A stretch of DNA of 10,819 nucleotides from Berkiella sp050247135 (GTDB lineage Bacteria > Pseudomonadota > Gammaproteobacteria > Berkiellales > Berkiellaceae). Numbering within the stretch: the first letter of the stretch is position 1; every line of letters starts with the position of its first letter. This document shows positions 1 to 7,861 of the stretch, one piece after another. The translations under genes were made by a program, and so were the position numbers. The notes below the pieces were generated by a model. The model had not been told where the DNA came from and ran no database searches. It saw nothing but the letters and a program-made list of their open reading frames with translations. The stretch is from NCBI GenBank assembly GCA_050247135.1, contig JBFWUT010000064.1:1-10819 (forward strand). Reading direction: 5' to 3'.

Positions 1-47
1 TAAATTGAATTTTCTCTTGCATAGGACAGGTATCTTTCCAAGTCATC

Positions 48-63
48 GGTGGGTCCTCCCACC
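48..63. repeat. Small hairpin GGTGGG/CCCACC
   Basis: A 6-bp GC-rich stem (48-53 with 58-63) encloses the loop TCCT and is followed by AAAATTTT on the plus strand. It sits 13 bp before the first insertion-sequence-like repeat and may belong to the same element. A weak terminator is possible, but the T run is only four bases and is set off by four A. Confidence 0.35.
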
Positions 64-75
64 AAAATTTTAACC

Positions 76-119
76 TGTTACCCATGCGTCCGGTCTAAAG
101 TGTTACCTATGCGCCCGGT
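76..119. mobile_element. Probable insertion-sequence end remnant (IS481-like), two direct repeats
   Basis: Two 19-bp direct repeats lie at 76-94 and 101-119. Both start TGTTACC and end CCGGT, differ at only two positions, and repeat with a 25-bp period. From memory, paired TGTTACC(C/T)ATG...CCGGT units are typical of the termini of IS481-type (DDE integrase-like) insertion sequences, where the transposase binds repeated sites; this is recall, not a search result. No transposase gene lies to the right. To the left, a reading frame open from 9 to 98 ends LLPMRPV-stop inside the first repeat, which would fit the last codons of a transposase whose body is outside the window, but a stop at 6-8 breaks that frame. 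It may be a decayed or solo end. The family is uncertain. Confidence 0.45.
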
Positions 120-136
120 TCGTACCGCTTTGCGCT

Positions 137-227
137 GCCCCCTTTTACACAAAGGGGGCTAATTTGTTCGCGCATGCGCGCTCACGATGAGCGATAGCGA
201 ATCAATAGCCCACTTTGTAAAGGGGGC
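137..227. repeat. 91-bp compound palindromic element (MITE- or REP-like)
   Basis: The outer arms, 137-171 and 197-227, are imperfect inverted copies. Each begins GCCCCCTTT when read inward, continues to GGGCTA, and the arms close with TTCGC (167-171) against GCGAA (197-201). The left arm also folds on itself: GCCCCCTTT (137-145) pairs with AAAGGGGGC (151-159) around a 5-nt loop. The centre holds a perfect 12-bp palindrome, CGCGCATGCGCG (169-180), and a hairpin CGCTCA-CGA-TGAGCG (179-193). No reading frame explains it. Its size and nested symmetry suit a small non-autonomous mobile repeat, or a bidirectional terminator downstream of polA. Copy number elsewhere in the genome would decide. Confidence 0.6.
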
Positions 228-246
228 CGCGAACGCCAGTTCGCGG
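227..246 (-). terminator. Hairpin just downstream of polA, possible terminator
   Basis: A perfect 8-bp stem, CCGCGAAC (227-234) with GTTCGCGG (239-246), has loop GCCA and begins 5 bp beyond the polA stop codon. On the minus strand it is followed by CCCCCTTTACAAAG and not by a clean U run, so it is not a textbook intrinsic terminator. Its position and stability still favour a role in ending or protecting the recD2-polA transcript. Confidence 0.5.
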
Positions 247-251
247 GGGAT

Positions 252-2933
252 TTAATGGGCTTCGTCCCAGTTACTTCCGATACCCACATCCACAACCAAC
301 GGCACCGACAACTTCACCGTATTCTCCATCAGATCTTTAATAACCGCCTTCGCCTCTTCAACATGCGATTCTTTCACTTCAAAGACCAATTCGTCATGCA
401 CCTGCAACAGCATTTTGATCTCTTCTTGCACACCCAATTTGTCATGCAAGGCAATCATGGCTTTTTTGATGATATCGGCCGCGGTGCCTTGCATGGGTGC
501 GTTAATCGCGGTGCGCTCGGCGGCGCGTTTTCTACCTACATGCTTAGCGCGAATATCGGGTAGATATAATCTTCGACCAAAAATCGTTTCCACAAACCCC
601 ATTTCTTCAGCTTGCTTACGGGTATTTTCCATATAGGCTTTCACGCCAGGATAGCGCTTAAAGTATTGCTCCATATATTCAGCAGCAGCGCCTCTATCCA
701 CCTCTAATTGCTTGGCCAAACCAAAAGCCGACATGCCATAAATTAAACCGAAATTAATCGCCTTGGCGCTACGGCGTTGCTCAAAGGTGACTTCCTCAAG
801 TGGCACGCCCAGCACTTGTGATGCGGTAAACTTGTGGATATCTTCATTCGAATTAAAGGCTTTCAGTAAGCCCGGATCTTTAGATAAATGCGCCATGATC
901 CGCAATTCAATTTGCGAATAATCCGCTGAAATAAACACATAGCCCTGCTTGGGGATAAACGCTTGACGAATGCGTCGGCCTTCTTCCGTTCTAATCGGAA
1001 TATTTTGTAAATTTGGATCAGTCGATGATAAACGCCCGGTCGCCGTTACCGCTTGATGATAAGAAGTATGAATGCGCTTGGTAATCGGGTTAATCAATAA
1101 CGGCAGTTTATCTGTATACGTCGATTTTAATTTGCTCAAAGTGCGATGCTGTAAAATCAGCTGGGGCAATTCATAGTCATGGCTTAACTCCTGTAGCACA
1201 CTTTCTGCTGTCGATGGTGCGCCGGTCGGTGTTCTCTCCAAAATCGGCAATTGCAGCTTTTCATAAAAAATCGCTTGCAGTTGCTTGGGAGAGCCCAGAT
1301 TAAATTCTTCACCGGCTAAAATAAAGGCTTTTTCTTCTAATTCAGCTAAGGTCGTGGCAATTTCTTCGCTTTGTGCTGTGAGTTTGTCGGCATCAATGAT
1401 CACCCCATACTCTTCCATTTGAAACAGCACTTTAACCAAAGGTAATTCAATTTGTTGATAAACTGTGAGTAAAGACGGCGTTTCACTCAATTGCGCTAAA
1501 CGCTCGCGATTCAATGCTAAAGTCACATCAACTTTTTTGGCCGCATAGTCGGTGGCCGCTGACAGATCCGCTTCGGCAAAACCAATGCTCTTAGCACCCT
1601 TACCTACCACGGCCTCATAGGCCTCTTGAAAAGGATTACTATTAGAGGCAATGCTATTTAATACATAGGCTTCCAGCATGGTGTCTTGCGTCACATTTTG
1701 CACAAATAAGCCATAACGGGCTAATACATGCAGATCGGTTTTAATATCGTGCCCTATTTTGCCGATCATCGGATTTTCTAAAATAGGCAGCAATTGTAAT
1801 AAAACCGCATCCCGAGCAAGCTGCTTACCCGCTAAGACATCGTGCGCCAACGGAATATAAACACCGCGCCCCTCTTCAATCGCCAGGGAGATCCCCACCA
1901 ACTCGGAAGTCAAATCACCATGCTGCGTATGGGTAGCTAACGCAAAGCTTTTGGCTTTAGCTAGCAAAGCCAAGCATGCTTTAAACGATTTTTCATCCGT
2001 AATGGTTTCATAAACGCCCTTAATAGGGGCGGTATCAGAGGTTACCGGCTGCCCTGTGCTAAAAGGCGCTTCTTTTTCGATCTCTTTTAACCAAGATTTA
2101 AACTCTAACTCTTGATAAAGCGCTTTGAGCGTCTCTACTTCTTTAGGACGCATCATGAGCGATGGAAAATCAAAATCCAATTTCACATCACAATCAATGG
2201 TCACTAATTGTTTCGATAACGGTAAAAATGACAAACTGTCACGAAAATATTCGCCAACTTTACCTTTTATTGCGTCTTTATTCGCAATGAGATTATCCAA
2301 CGTGTCATATTCCTGCAGCCATTTAGCCGCCGTTTTAGGACCTACTTTGGGCACCCCAGGAATATTATCAACCGTATCACCCACCAAGGTTAAATAATCG
2401 ATAATCTGTTTGGGCGAAACCCCAAATTTAACCACCACATTTTTTTCATCTAACACGCTGGCGGTCATGGTATTCACCAAGGTGACATGAGGATTCACTA
2501 ACTGCGCCATGTCTTTATCACCCGTGGAAATCACGGTGTGCAGGTTCGCTTTGGTCGCGTGTACTGCTAACGTGCCGATGATGTCATCGGCTTCATAGCC
2601 TTCAACCGCAATTAACGGAAAACCCATGGCACGAATTAATCGATGTAAGGGTTCAATTTGTACCGCTAATTCATCGGGCATGACTTCACGATTGGCTTTA
2701 TATTCTTGGTAAAGCTCATGTCGAAAGTTTTTACCTTTGGTATCAAAAATCACGGCAACATAATCCGGCTTTTCATCGACCATCAGCTTTTTGAGCATAT
2801 TCATAACGCCATAAGCTGCCCCTGTTGGCATGCCTTTACTGTTGGTCAACGGTGGCAGAGCATGATAGGCGCGAAACAAATAGGATGAACCATCCACCAA
2901 CACGAGTTTTTTGGGACTTTTCACTTCAGACAT
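252..2933 (-). CDS. polA: DNA polymerase I (polymerase and 5'-nuclease intact, proofreading site degenerate)
   Basis: Fills gaps after excision repair and replaces RNA primers of Okazaki fragments; cytoplasmic. The 893-residue length is close to the usual roughly 900. The 5'-nuclease domain (about 1-290) keeps its acidic residues: D14, D64 (IFDTKG), E114/D116/D117 (EADD), D139/D141 (GDKD) and D186/D189 (GDTVDN). The polymerase domain (about 490-893) has motif A DYSQIELR (D671), motif B RRSAKAINFGLIYG (K724, Y732) and motif C VHDELVFE (D847, E848). The intervening 3'-5' exonuclease domain (about 306-480) aligns to E. coli Pol I, but D355, E357 and D501 correspond to A333, H335 and K467; only D424 (here D400) remains. 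Proofreading is therefore probably absent. The start ATG overlaps the end of recD2 by 8 bp, and GAGGAA about ten bases upstream, inside recD2, can serve as its ribosome site. Confidence 0.98.
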   Translation of the reverse strand: MSEVKSPKKLVLVDGSSYLFRAYHALPPLTNSKGMPTGAAYGVMNMLKKLMVDEKPDYVAVIFDTKGKNFRHELYQEYKANREVMPDELAVQIEPLHRLIRAMGFPLIAVEGYEADDIIGTLAVHATKANLHTVISTGDKDMAQLVNPHVTLVNTMTASVLDEKNVVVKFGVSPKQIIDYLTLVGDTVDNIPGVPKVGPKTAAKWLQEYDTLDNLIANKDAIKGKVGEYFRDSLSFLPLSKQLVTIDCDVKLDFDFPSLMMRPKEVETLKALYQELEFKSWLKEIEKEAPFSTGQPVTSDTAPIKGVYETITDEKSFKACLALLAKAKSFALATHTQHGDLTSELVGISLAIEEGRGVYIPLAHDVLAGKQLARDAVLLQLLPILENPMIGKIGHDIKTDLHVLARYGLFVQNVTQDTMLEAYVLNSIASNSNPFQEAYEAVVGKGAKSIGFAEADLSAATDYAAKKVDVTLALNRERLAQLSETPSLLTVYQQIELPLVKVLFQMEEYGVIIDADKLTAQSEEIATTLAELEEKAFILAGEEFNLGSPKQLQAIFYEKLQLPILERTPTGAPSTAESVLQELSHDYELPQLILQHRTLSKLKSTYTDKLPLLINPITKRIHTSYHQAVTATGRLSSTDPNLQNIPIRTEEGRRIRQAFIPKQGYVFISADYSQIELRIMAHLSKDPGLLKAFNSNEDIHKFTASQVLGVPLEEVTFEQRRSAKAINFGLIYGMSAFGLAKQLEVDRGAAAEYMEQYFKRYPGVKAYMENTRKQAEEMGFVETIFGRRLYLPDIRAKHVGRKRAAERTAINAPMQGTAADIIKKAMIALHDKLGVQEEIKMLLQVHDELVFEVKESHVEEAKAVIKDLMENTVKLSVPLVVDVGIGSNWDEAH

Positions 2934-5091
2934 CTTGCAACCATTCCTCTAATTTATTAATGCGTGTTGCGACCTCGTGGGTATTCACTGATAACACTAG
3001 AGCACTTTGCTCGCACAACAACACCACACACTGCTTGCCACGGGTAATAGCGGTATATAGCAAATTGCGTTTTAACATGGTTTTTTGCGCCATTGATAAC
3101 ACGACCACCACCGCCTTGTATTCAGAACCTTGTGATTTATGTACTGTAATCGCATACGCTAATTGTAATTGCTCAATTTCTTTGGCCTGATATTCAATTT
3201 TTTGTTGTTCAAAATCCACCACCACTTTATGACTGGTGGGGTAAATAGCCGCTATGGTGCCAATATCACCATTAAACACATTCTTGTCATAGTTATTAAC
3301 AAGCTGAATAACCTTGTCGCCCTCGCGTAACACCCCATCATAATGTTTGATCTCTTCTTTCTCTTGCAGCTTGGGATTCAAGGTTTGTTGCAACACTTTG
3401 TTAATGTTATTGATCCCAAGCGGCCCTATATTCATTGGAGAAATCACTTGGATGTCTGTAAAGGGCGAAAAACCAAAACGACTGGGCAATCTGTCTCCCA
3501 CTATCGTGGCAATTTTTCGTAAGTAATCCTGAGTATCACGGGCTTCTACGCGATAAAAATCTTGTGCCGTGTCATTATCAGTTTCGGGCAATAACCCTTG
3601 ATTAACCCGGTGCGCATTGACCACAATTTGGCTACTCGTGGCCTGACGAAAAATTTGTGTGAGTGCAAAATAAGGCACTGCATTCGATGTGATCAATGAA
3701 CGCAACACCTCTCCTGGCCCAACGGACGATAATTGATCGACATCTCCCACCAATATCAACCTCGCATCCTCTGGTAAGGCTTGTAGCACCGCCGCACACA
3801 ATGGCACATCCAACATCGAAGCCTCATCAATGATCAATACATCAACCGGTAAAGGCTCAAACTGGTTATGTTTAAATCGCTTACTGAAAGAATCATATTC
3901 TAATAGACGATGAATGGTCTTGGCTTGATTTTGCGTGGCCTCAGTTAAACGCTTGGCCGCACGCCCGGTGGGCGCACACAATGCCACGCGCAGCTGATTT
4001 TGATTGAATATTTCAACTAAGGTGTTTACCGAAGTGGTTTTACCCACACCAGGGCCACCGGTCAACACAAACACACTGCTGTTTAATGCTTGCGCTATCG
4101 CTTGATACTGCTCTTTAGATAACGTGCGTGTTTTTTCTAAACCTTTGAGCGTTACCAGCAAGTCATCGGTATTGACATCTCTTTCACGCTGCAACTGCAC
4201 TTTGATTTTATGAGCGATAAGTTGTTCTTGTTGCCATAACACAGGCTCAAATAAACACGCTTGTCCCTTAACGGTTTCCGGGATCACTTTTTTTTCTTCA
4301 ATAAGGTAATTCATTATCGCTTCTAGTTCAGAACGCGAAACTTTTAATACATTAGCGCTTTGCATTAATAATTTATCTCGGATCATGCCACAATGACCAA
4401 AACGCGTTTCAAGCGCTAACACATGCGCCATGCCCGCCAATAAACGCCTTGGATCGTTGTCTTCTATCGCTAAATGCTTCGCGAAATTATCAGTCATGAC
4501 AAAGCCTACCCCTTCAACTTCATCAATCATGCGATAAGGATTATGCGTGAGCTTTTCTACCGTAAATTCACCATACTGCTTATGAATTTTAGTGGCTTGT
4601 GCAAAACCAATACCACGCGACGTTAAAAACAACATGGCATCGTGCGAATCTCGGATCTGTGCCCAGCTATCCATGATTTTTGTAAACCGCATCTGGCCAA
4701 TACCAGGCACTTCTTTTAAACGATGCGGGGAATTTTCTAAAATGTCTTTAAGATTATCACCAAAGGCTTGTTGCAGCTTATTGGCAAAGCTGGGGCCAAC
4801 ACCATCGATCTGATGAATAAATAGCTTCTCTTGCGCCCCCACCTCTTGTGCAAGGTTTAAAGTGTCTGCAAAAAATTGTTTGCCATGGGTAGGATGATTT
4901 TGCCAACTCCCTTCAAACTGTATAAGGTCGTCTTCACTTAACGCTACGGGAAAATTGCCAACCACCATGATTTTGGCTTTGTTACCCGATATTTCGACTT
5001 GCATCACGGTATAGCCATTATCAGGCCGATTGAAAATGACTTTCGCCACTTTTCCTGACATTTTGACTAATTCTTTCGAGGGATAATGCAT
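2926..5091 (-). CDS. recD2: RecD-like ATP-dependent DNA helicase (RecD2)
   Basis: A superfamily 1B 5'-3' DNA helicase of the RecD2 type, which acts without RecB and RecC in DNA damage tolerance and fork repair. The N-terminal third is the RecD2-specific region, with an OB-like start and helix-hairpin-helix-like segments (IDGVGPSFANKL about 95-106, VPGIGQ about 128-133, VEGVGF about 192-197). The helicase core shows Walker A GGPGVGKT (345-352), APTGRAAKRL (373-382), Walker B VLIIDEAS (418-425), GDVDQLSSVGPGE (449-461), the arginine segment LTQIFRQA (477-484), TVHKSQGSE (649-657) and YTAITRGK (679-686). All key residues appear present. The 721 residues match RecD2 and exceed E. coli RecD. The start is uncertain: ATG at 5091 has no clear ribosome site, and an in-frame ATG at 5061 (MSGKVAKV) fits the usual N-terminus better. 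The gene overlaps polA by 8 bp, so the two are probably co-transcribed. Confidence 0.95.
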   Translation of the reverse strand: MHYPSKELVKMSGKVAKVIFNRPDNGYTVMQVEISGNKAKIMVVGNFPVALSEDDLIQFEGSWQNHPTHGKQFFADTLNLAQEVGAQEKLFIHQIDGVGPSFANKLQQAFGDNLKDILENSPHRLKEVPGIGQMRFTKIMDSWAQIRDSHDAMLFLTSRGIGFAQATKIHKQYGEFTVEKLTHNPYRMIDEVEGVGFVMTDNFAKHLAIEDNDPRRLLAGMAHVLALETRFGHCGMIRDKLLMQSANVLKVSRSELEAIMNYLIEEKKVIPETVKGQACLFEPVLWQQEQLIAHKIKVQLQRERDVNTDDLLVTLKGLEKTRTLSKEQYQAIAQALNSSVFVLTGGPGVGKTTSVNTLVEIFNQNQLRVALCAPTGRAAKRLTEATQNQAKTIHRLLEYDSFSKRFKHNQFEPLPVDVLIIDEASMLDVPLCAAVLQALPEDARLILVGDVDQLSSVGPGEVLRSLITSNAVPYFALTQIFRQATSSQIVVNAHRVNQGLLPETDNDTAQDFYRVEARDTQDYLRKIATIVGDRLPSRFGFSPFTDIQVISPMNIGPLGINNINKVLQQTLNPKLQEKEEIKHYDGVLREGDKVIQLVNNYDKNVFNGDIGTIAAIYPTSHKVVVDFEQQKIEYQAKEIEQLQLAYAITVHKSQGSEYKAVVVVLSMAQKTMLKRNLLYTAITRGKQCVVLLCEQSALVLSVNTHEVATRINKLEEWLQDV

Positions 5092-5108
5092 TTTAATTCA
5101 ATAAATAC

Positions 5109-5158
5109 CAGAACGAGAAACAAATAGCCCCTCATGTTAAGGTTTTTTTAACGTTCTG
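5109..5158. promoter_or_regulatory. Interrupted inverted repeat upstream of recD2
   Basis: CAGAACG (5109-5115) is the exact complement of CGTTCTG (5152-5158), and a smaller GTTAA/TTAAC pair lies inside (5136-5140 with 5148-5152). They fall in the leader region of recD2, 18-67 bp before its first ATG. They could be an operator or RNA structure, but the long gap and AT-rich inner arms make chance possible. It does not resemble the gammaproteobacterial LexA box (CTGT-N8-ACAG). I found no convincing -35/-10 pair here. Confidence 0.25.
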
Positions 5159-5181
5159 TAAAATGATAGTTTTTGCGAGTG

Positions 5182-5195
5182 GGCGCATATGCGCC
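5182..5195. repeat. Perfect 14-bp palindrome
   Basis: GGCGCATATGCGCC is fully self-complementary. It lies between the bufferin gene and recD2, 13 bp beyond the larger hairpin on the minus strand. It resembles the CGCGCATGCGCG palindrome at 169-180 in style but is not a copy. It may be a protein-binding site or part of a transcript end. Confidence 0.4.
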
Positions 5196-5208
5196 TAATG
5201 AAGAGGCA

Positions 5209-5238
5209 GTTTCCCGCATTATTGCTAACACGGGAAAC
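5209..5238 (-). terminator. Hairpin downstream of the bufferin gene, probable transcript end
   Basis: An 8-bp stem GTTTCCCG (5209-5216) with CGGGAAAC (5231-5238) contains an inner TTA-TTGC-TAA extension. It starts 16 bp after the stop codon of the bufferin-like gene and precedes the recD2 leader. There is no U run after it on the minus strand, so termination efficiency is unclear. A T8 run lies before it, directly after the stop codon. Confidence 0.5.
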
Positions 5239-5254
5239 AGAGCGCGAAAAAAAA

Positions 5255-5515
5255 TTACGCTTTTTCTACTTTGCCACCTTTATCGGTGCATTCTTTTTCA
5301 TCTTTGGTCATGATGAAGCCAGAACCTTTGCAGCTATTTTGGCCTTTGCAAGCATTGGTAGCTGTTTTGCAAGCGCTGGTGCCTTTGCAGGAATTCGCAC
5401 CCACGCATTTAACGGTACCTTCACCTTCATGCGCTGGTGTGGTATCGGCAAAAGAAGCAGCAGAGAACATAACACCAACAGCAGCAGCTAAAATAGTACC
5501 TACTTGTTTCTTCAT
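5255..5515 (-). CDS. Bufferin-like (BufA2-type) periplasmic cysteine-rich peptide precursor
   Basis: An 86-residue exported peptide. Residues 1-23 form a signal peptide: KK, a hydrophobic stretch, and a likely cut after SFA before DTTPAHE. The mature part has six cysteines (37, 43, 49, 56, 62, 76) in CxxxxxC spacings, with CKG occurring three times and NSCKG twice, and a C-terminal ECTDKGGKV. This pattern matches, from memory, the BufA2 group of bufferins: ribosomally made, modified peptides that bind copper in the periplasm. Modification needs BufB (DUF692) and BufC, neither of which is in the window. The start is fixed by AAGGAG nine bases upstream of the ATG at 5515; a longer frame back to 5560 would run across this ribosome site and spoil the signal peptide. 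A possible promoter pair is TTGCAG (5571-5576) and TAAAAG (5548-5553), 17-bp spacer, so it may be transcribed apart from uvrD. Confidence 0.85.
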   Translation of the reverse strand: MKKQVGTILAAAVGVMFSAASFADTTPAHEGEGTVKCVGANSCKGTSACKTATNACKGQNSCKGSGFIMTKDEKECTDKGGKVEKA

Positions 5516-5671
5516 GAAAGATCTCCTTGGTTGATAATAGTCAGTAACTTTTAAAAACACTTTATAAGGACTGCAATCTAACCCATCTTACTCGATTTTA
5601 AGGCTAGCGGAATAGGGGGGCATTTCTAGGTGTATGCCTGGCTTTTTATACAGACAATGACAATAATGAGA

Positions 5672-7861
5672 CTATTCTACTGCTTCAAGCTTAGCATAAG
5701 TGAGTACCAACCATTTCTTTCCTTCGTGAACAAAATTCACTTGAACCCGCGCGGTTTCACCAACGCCATCGCCACTCACAACCACACCCTCGCCAAATCG
5801 CTGGTGACGAACACGCTGCCCCATCGCGAAAGGAAAATCTTTGCTAGTAACGTTGCTTGATACCGACCTTCCCAACACTTCGACCTTGGTATTGATGTTC
5901 GCGGTCTCAATCAGGTTGCAGGGGATCTCTTCAATAAAACGCGAGGGTCGATTCATCCCAGAAAGACCTGCGAAAGCTCGTTTTTGAGCGTAGGTTAAAT
6001 ATAATTTATGCATTGCTCGGGTTAAGCCTACATAGCATAGCCGTCGCTCCTCTTCTAAAAGCGAGCGCTCTTGCAAGCTTCGATGATGAGGAAATAACCC
6101 TTCTTCCAGCCCACAAAGAAATACAAGCGGGAATTCTAAGCCCTTGGCAGAATGTAAGGTCATCAGCTTGATGGTAGCATCAAGATCCTCGTCCCTATCG
6201 CCTGCATCTAATGCCACTTCCGATAAAAAGTCAGGCAAGCTTGAAGCCGCATCCACTTGAGGTTCGCCTCTTGTCTCTTCATAGGCTTGATGGAACTGTT
6301 TTGCTGCCTGCACCAATTCATGCAAGTTTTCAACCCGAGCCATCGTCCGTTCGCCAGGCTGGGTTTTCACATACTGCAGCAGTCCGGTTCTGTGCAATAC
6401 GGTTTGCAAAAGCTGATCTAGTGGACACACCGTCACACGTGCTACCAGTTCATCAATACACTCAATAAACTGGCGTAACCCATTACTGATCCGGCCAGAG
6501 GGTACCTTGGGGTAATAAGACTTCGTCGCTTCCCACAATGAAAGCTGGTGAGCATTGGCATGCTCTCGAATATTTTCTAAGGTGCGATCGCCAATCCCAC
6601 GGGGAGGCAAATTAATCACGCGCTCAAAGGCCGTATCATCATGACAATTGACCAGTAAACGTGCATAAGCTAAAACATCTTTAACTTCCGAGCGATCAAA
6701 GAAGCGCAAGCCGCCATAAATACGATATGGCATATTCATTTGGCGCAATGCTTGTTCTATCACTCGCGATTGCGCGTTTGAGCGATACAGTATTGCCACA
6801 TCGCTGAAGCTACCACCACCTTTTACCCATTGACGAATTCGTTCAACCATAAAACGCGCTTCATCAATTTCATTAAAGGCACCATAGAGTGTCAAACGCT
6901 CTCCTTGGATCCCTTGTGTCCAAAGCTCTTTGCCTAAACGTGATTCGTTATTCGCTATCAGCGCGTTAGCAGCTGCTAAAATGGTACTAGTTGAACGGTA
7001 ATTTTGCTCTAAGCGAATCGTAACAATATCTTGGTAGTCTTTGTGCAAACGGTGAATGTTTTCAATTTTTGCGCCGCGCCAGCCATAAATAGATTGATCA
7101 TCATCTCCTACTATCATCATGTGCGTAGAGGCAGAGCAAATCAGTCTCAGCCAAGCATACTGGATAGTATTGGTATCTTGAAACTCATCTACCAAGACAT
7201 GACTAAATCGGTTTTGATAGTGCGCTAAAACCTCATTATTATCACGCCACAACTCATAGGCTCGTAATAAAATTTCAGCAAAATCTACGATAGCAAAACG
7301 CTGACAATGTTGTTCGTATAGTCGATATAATTCGGTGAACAAGGAGATTTCATGAATGGTAGAGCTTAATACGCCGCTGGCTCTTTTACCCTCATCTTTT
7401 TGCCGATTAATGAATCCTTGTGCTCGTTTAGGATCATAATCTTGTTCATCCCATCCTCTTTCACGGATAAGACGCTTAATCAATCTAAGTTGATCATCAG
7501 CATCAATAATTTGAAAGTTATTGGGTAAATGAGCCTCAGCATAATGCTGTCGCAACAAACGATGACAGATCCCATGAAATGTTCCGACCCACAAATAATT
7601 TGTCGAGACACCCACGATTTTTTCAATGCGGTTACGCATTTCATTGGCTGCTTTATTGGTAAAGGTAACCGCCAGAATTCGCCCGGCAGAAATTTGCTCA
7701 TTAGCCATTAACCAAGCAATACGATGTACCAAGACCCGGGTTTTGCCGCTGCCTGCGCCGGCCAAAATCAGCAGATGCTTCGCACTCGCACTCACCGCTT
7801 GCGCTTGTGCGCTATTTAGTTCGCCTAGAATAGGCTCAGAAACGTCTTCCGTGACCGACAT
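5672..7861 (-). CDS. uvrD: DNA helicase II (UvrD)
   Basis: A superfamily 1A 3'-5' DNA helicase of the UvrD/PcrA family, working in nucleotide excision repair (removing the incised strand and UvrC) and methyl-directed mismatch repair. All helicase motifs are visible in order: Walker A AGAGSGKT (34-41), TFTNKAANEM (66-75), GTFHGICHRLLR (93-104), motif II VDEFQDT (224-230), motif III GDDDQSIYGWRGA (252-264), motif IV LEQNYRST (284-291), motif Va TLHSAKGLEFP (568-578) and motif VI EERRLCYVGLTRA (604-616). The last 50 residues (VRHQRFGEGVVV...VNFVHEGKKWL) form the Tudor-like tail of UvrD/PcrA that contacts RNA polymerase and partners and is absent from Rep. The 729 residues are full length. It starts 5 bp after the MFS stop codon, with AGGA nine bases upstream inside that gene, so it is probably read from the MFS promoter. 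Confidence 0.97.
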   Translation of the reverse strand: MSVTEDVSEPILGELNSAQAQAVSASAKHLLILAGAGSGKTRVLVHRIAWLMANEQISAGRILAVTFTNKAANEMRNRIEKIVGVSTNYLWVGTFHGICHRLLRQHYAEAHLPNNFQIIDADDQLRLIKRLIRERGWDEQDYDPKRAQGFINRQKDEGKRASGVLSSTIHEISLFTELYRLYEQHCQRFAIVDFAEILLRAYELWRDNNEVLAHYQNRFSHVLVDEFQDTNTIQYAWLRLICSASTHMMIVGDDDQSIYGWRGAKIENIHRLHKDYQDIVTIRLEQNYRSTSTILAAANALIANNESRLGKELWTQGIQGERLTLYGAFNEIDEARFMVERIRQWVKGGGSFSDVAILYRSNAQSRVIEQALRQMNMPYRIYGGLRFFDRSEVKDVLAYARLLVNCHDDTAFERVINLPPRGIGDRTLENIREHANAHQLSLWEATKSYYPKVPSGRISNGLRQFIECIDELVARVTVCPLDQLLQTVLHRTGLLQYVKTQPGERTMARVENLHELVQAAKQFHQAYEETRGEPQVDAASSLPDFLSEVALDAGDRDEDLDATIKLMTLHSAKGLEFPLVFLCGLEEGLFPHHRSLQERSLLEEERRLCYVGLTRAMHKLYLTYAQKRAFAGLSGMNRPSRFIEEIPCNLIETANINTKVEVLGRSVSSNVTSKDFPFAMGQRVRHQRFGEGVVVSGDGVGETARVQVNFVHEGKKWLVLTYAKLEAVE

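Noticed and set aside
1..251. CRISPR array or tRNA in the left non-coding region
   Set aside because: There are only two repeat copies, the spacing is too short for spacers, and no cloverleaf can be drawn from the palindromic part.
255..636. Overlapping plus-strand reading frames opposite the 3' end of polA
   Set aside because: They mirror a conserved polymerase coding region, with unlikely composition (many His and Gln) and no motif.
5109..5158. LexA (SOS) box ahead of recD2
   Set aside because: The inverted repeat has the wrong core and spacing for the gammaproteobacterial consensus.
5189..5491. Plus-strand reading frame of 100 codons opposite the bufferin-like gene
   Set aside because: It is the antisense shadow of a convincing small gene and has no recognisable domain or ribosome site.
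5516..5560. 15-codon N-terminal extension of the bufferin-like gene
   Set aside because: It would run through the AAGGAG ribosome site and put polar residues before a clear signal peptide; the ATG at 5515 is far better.
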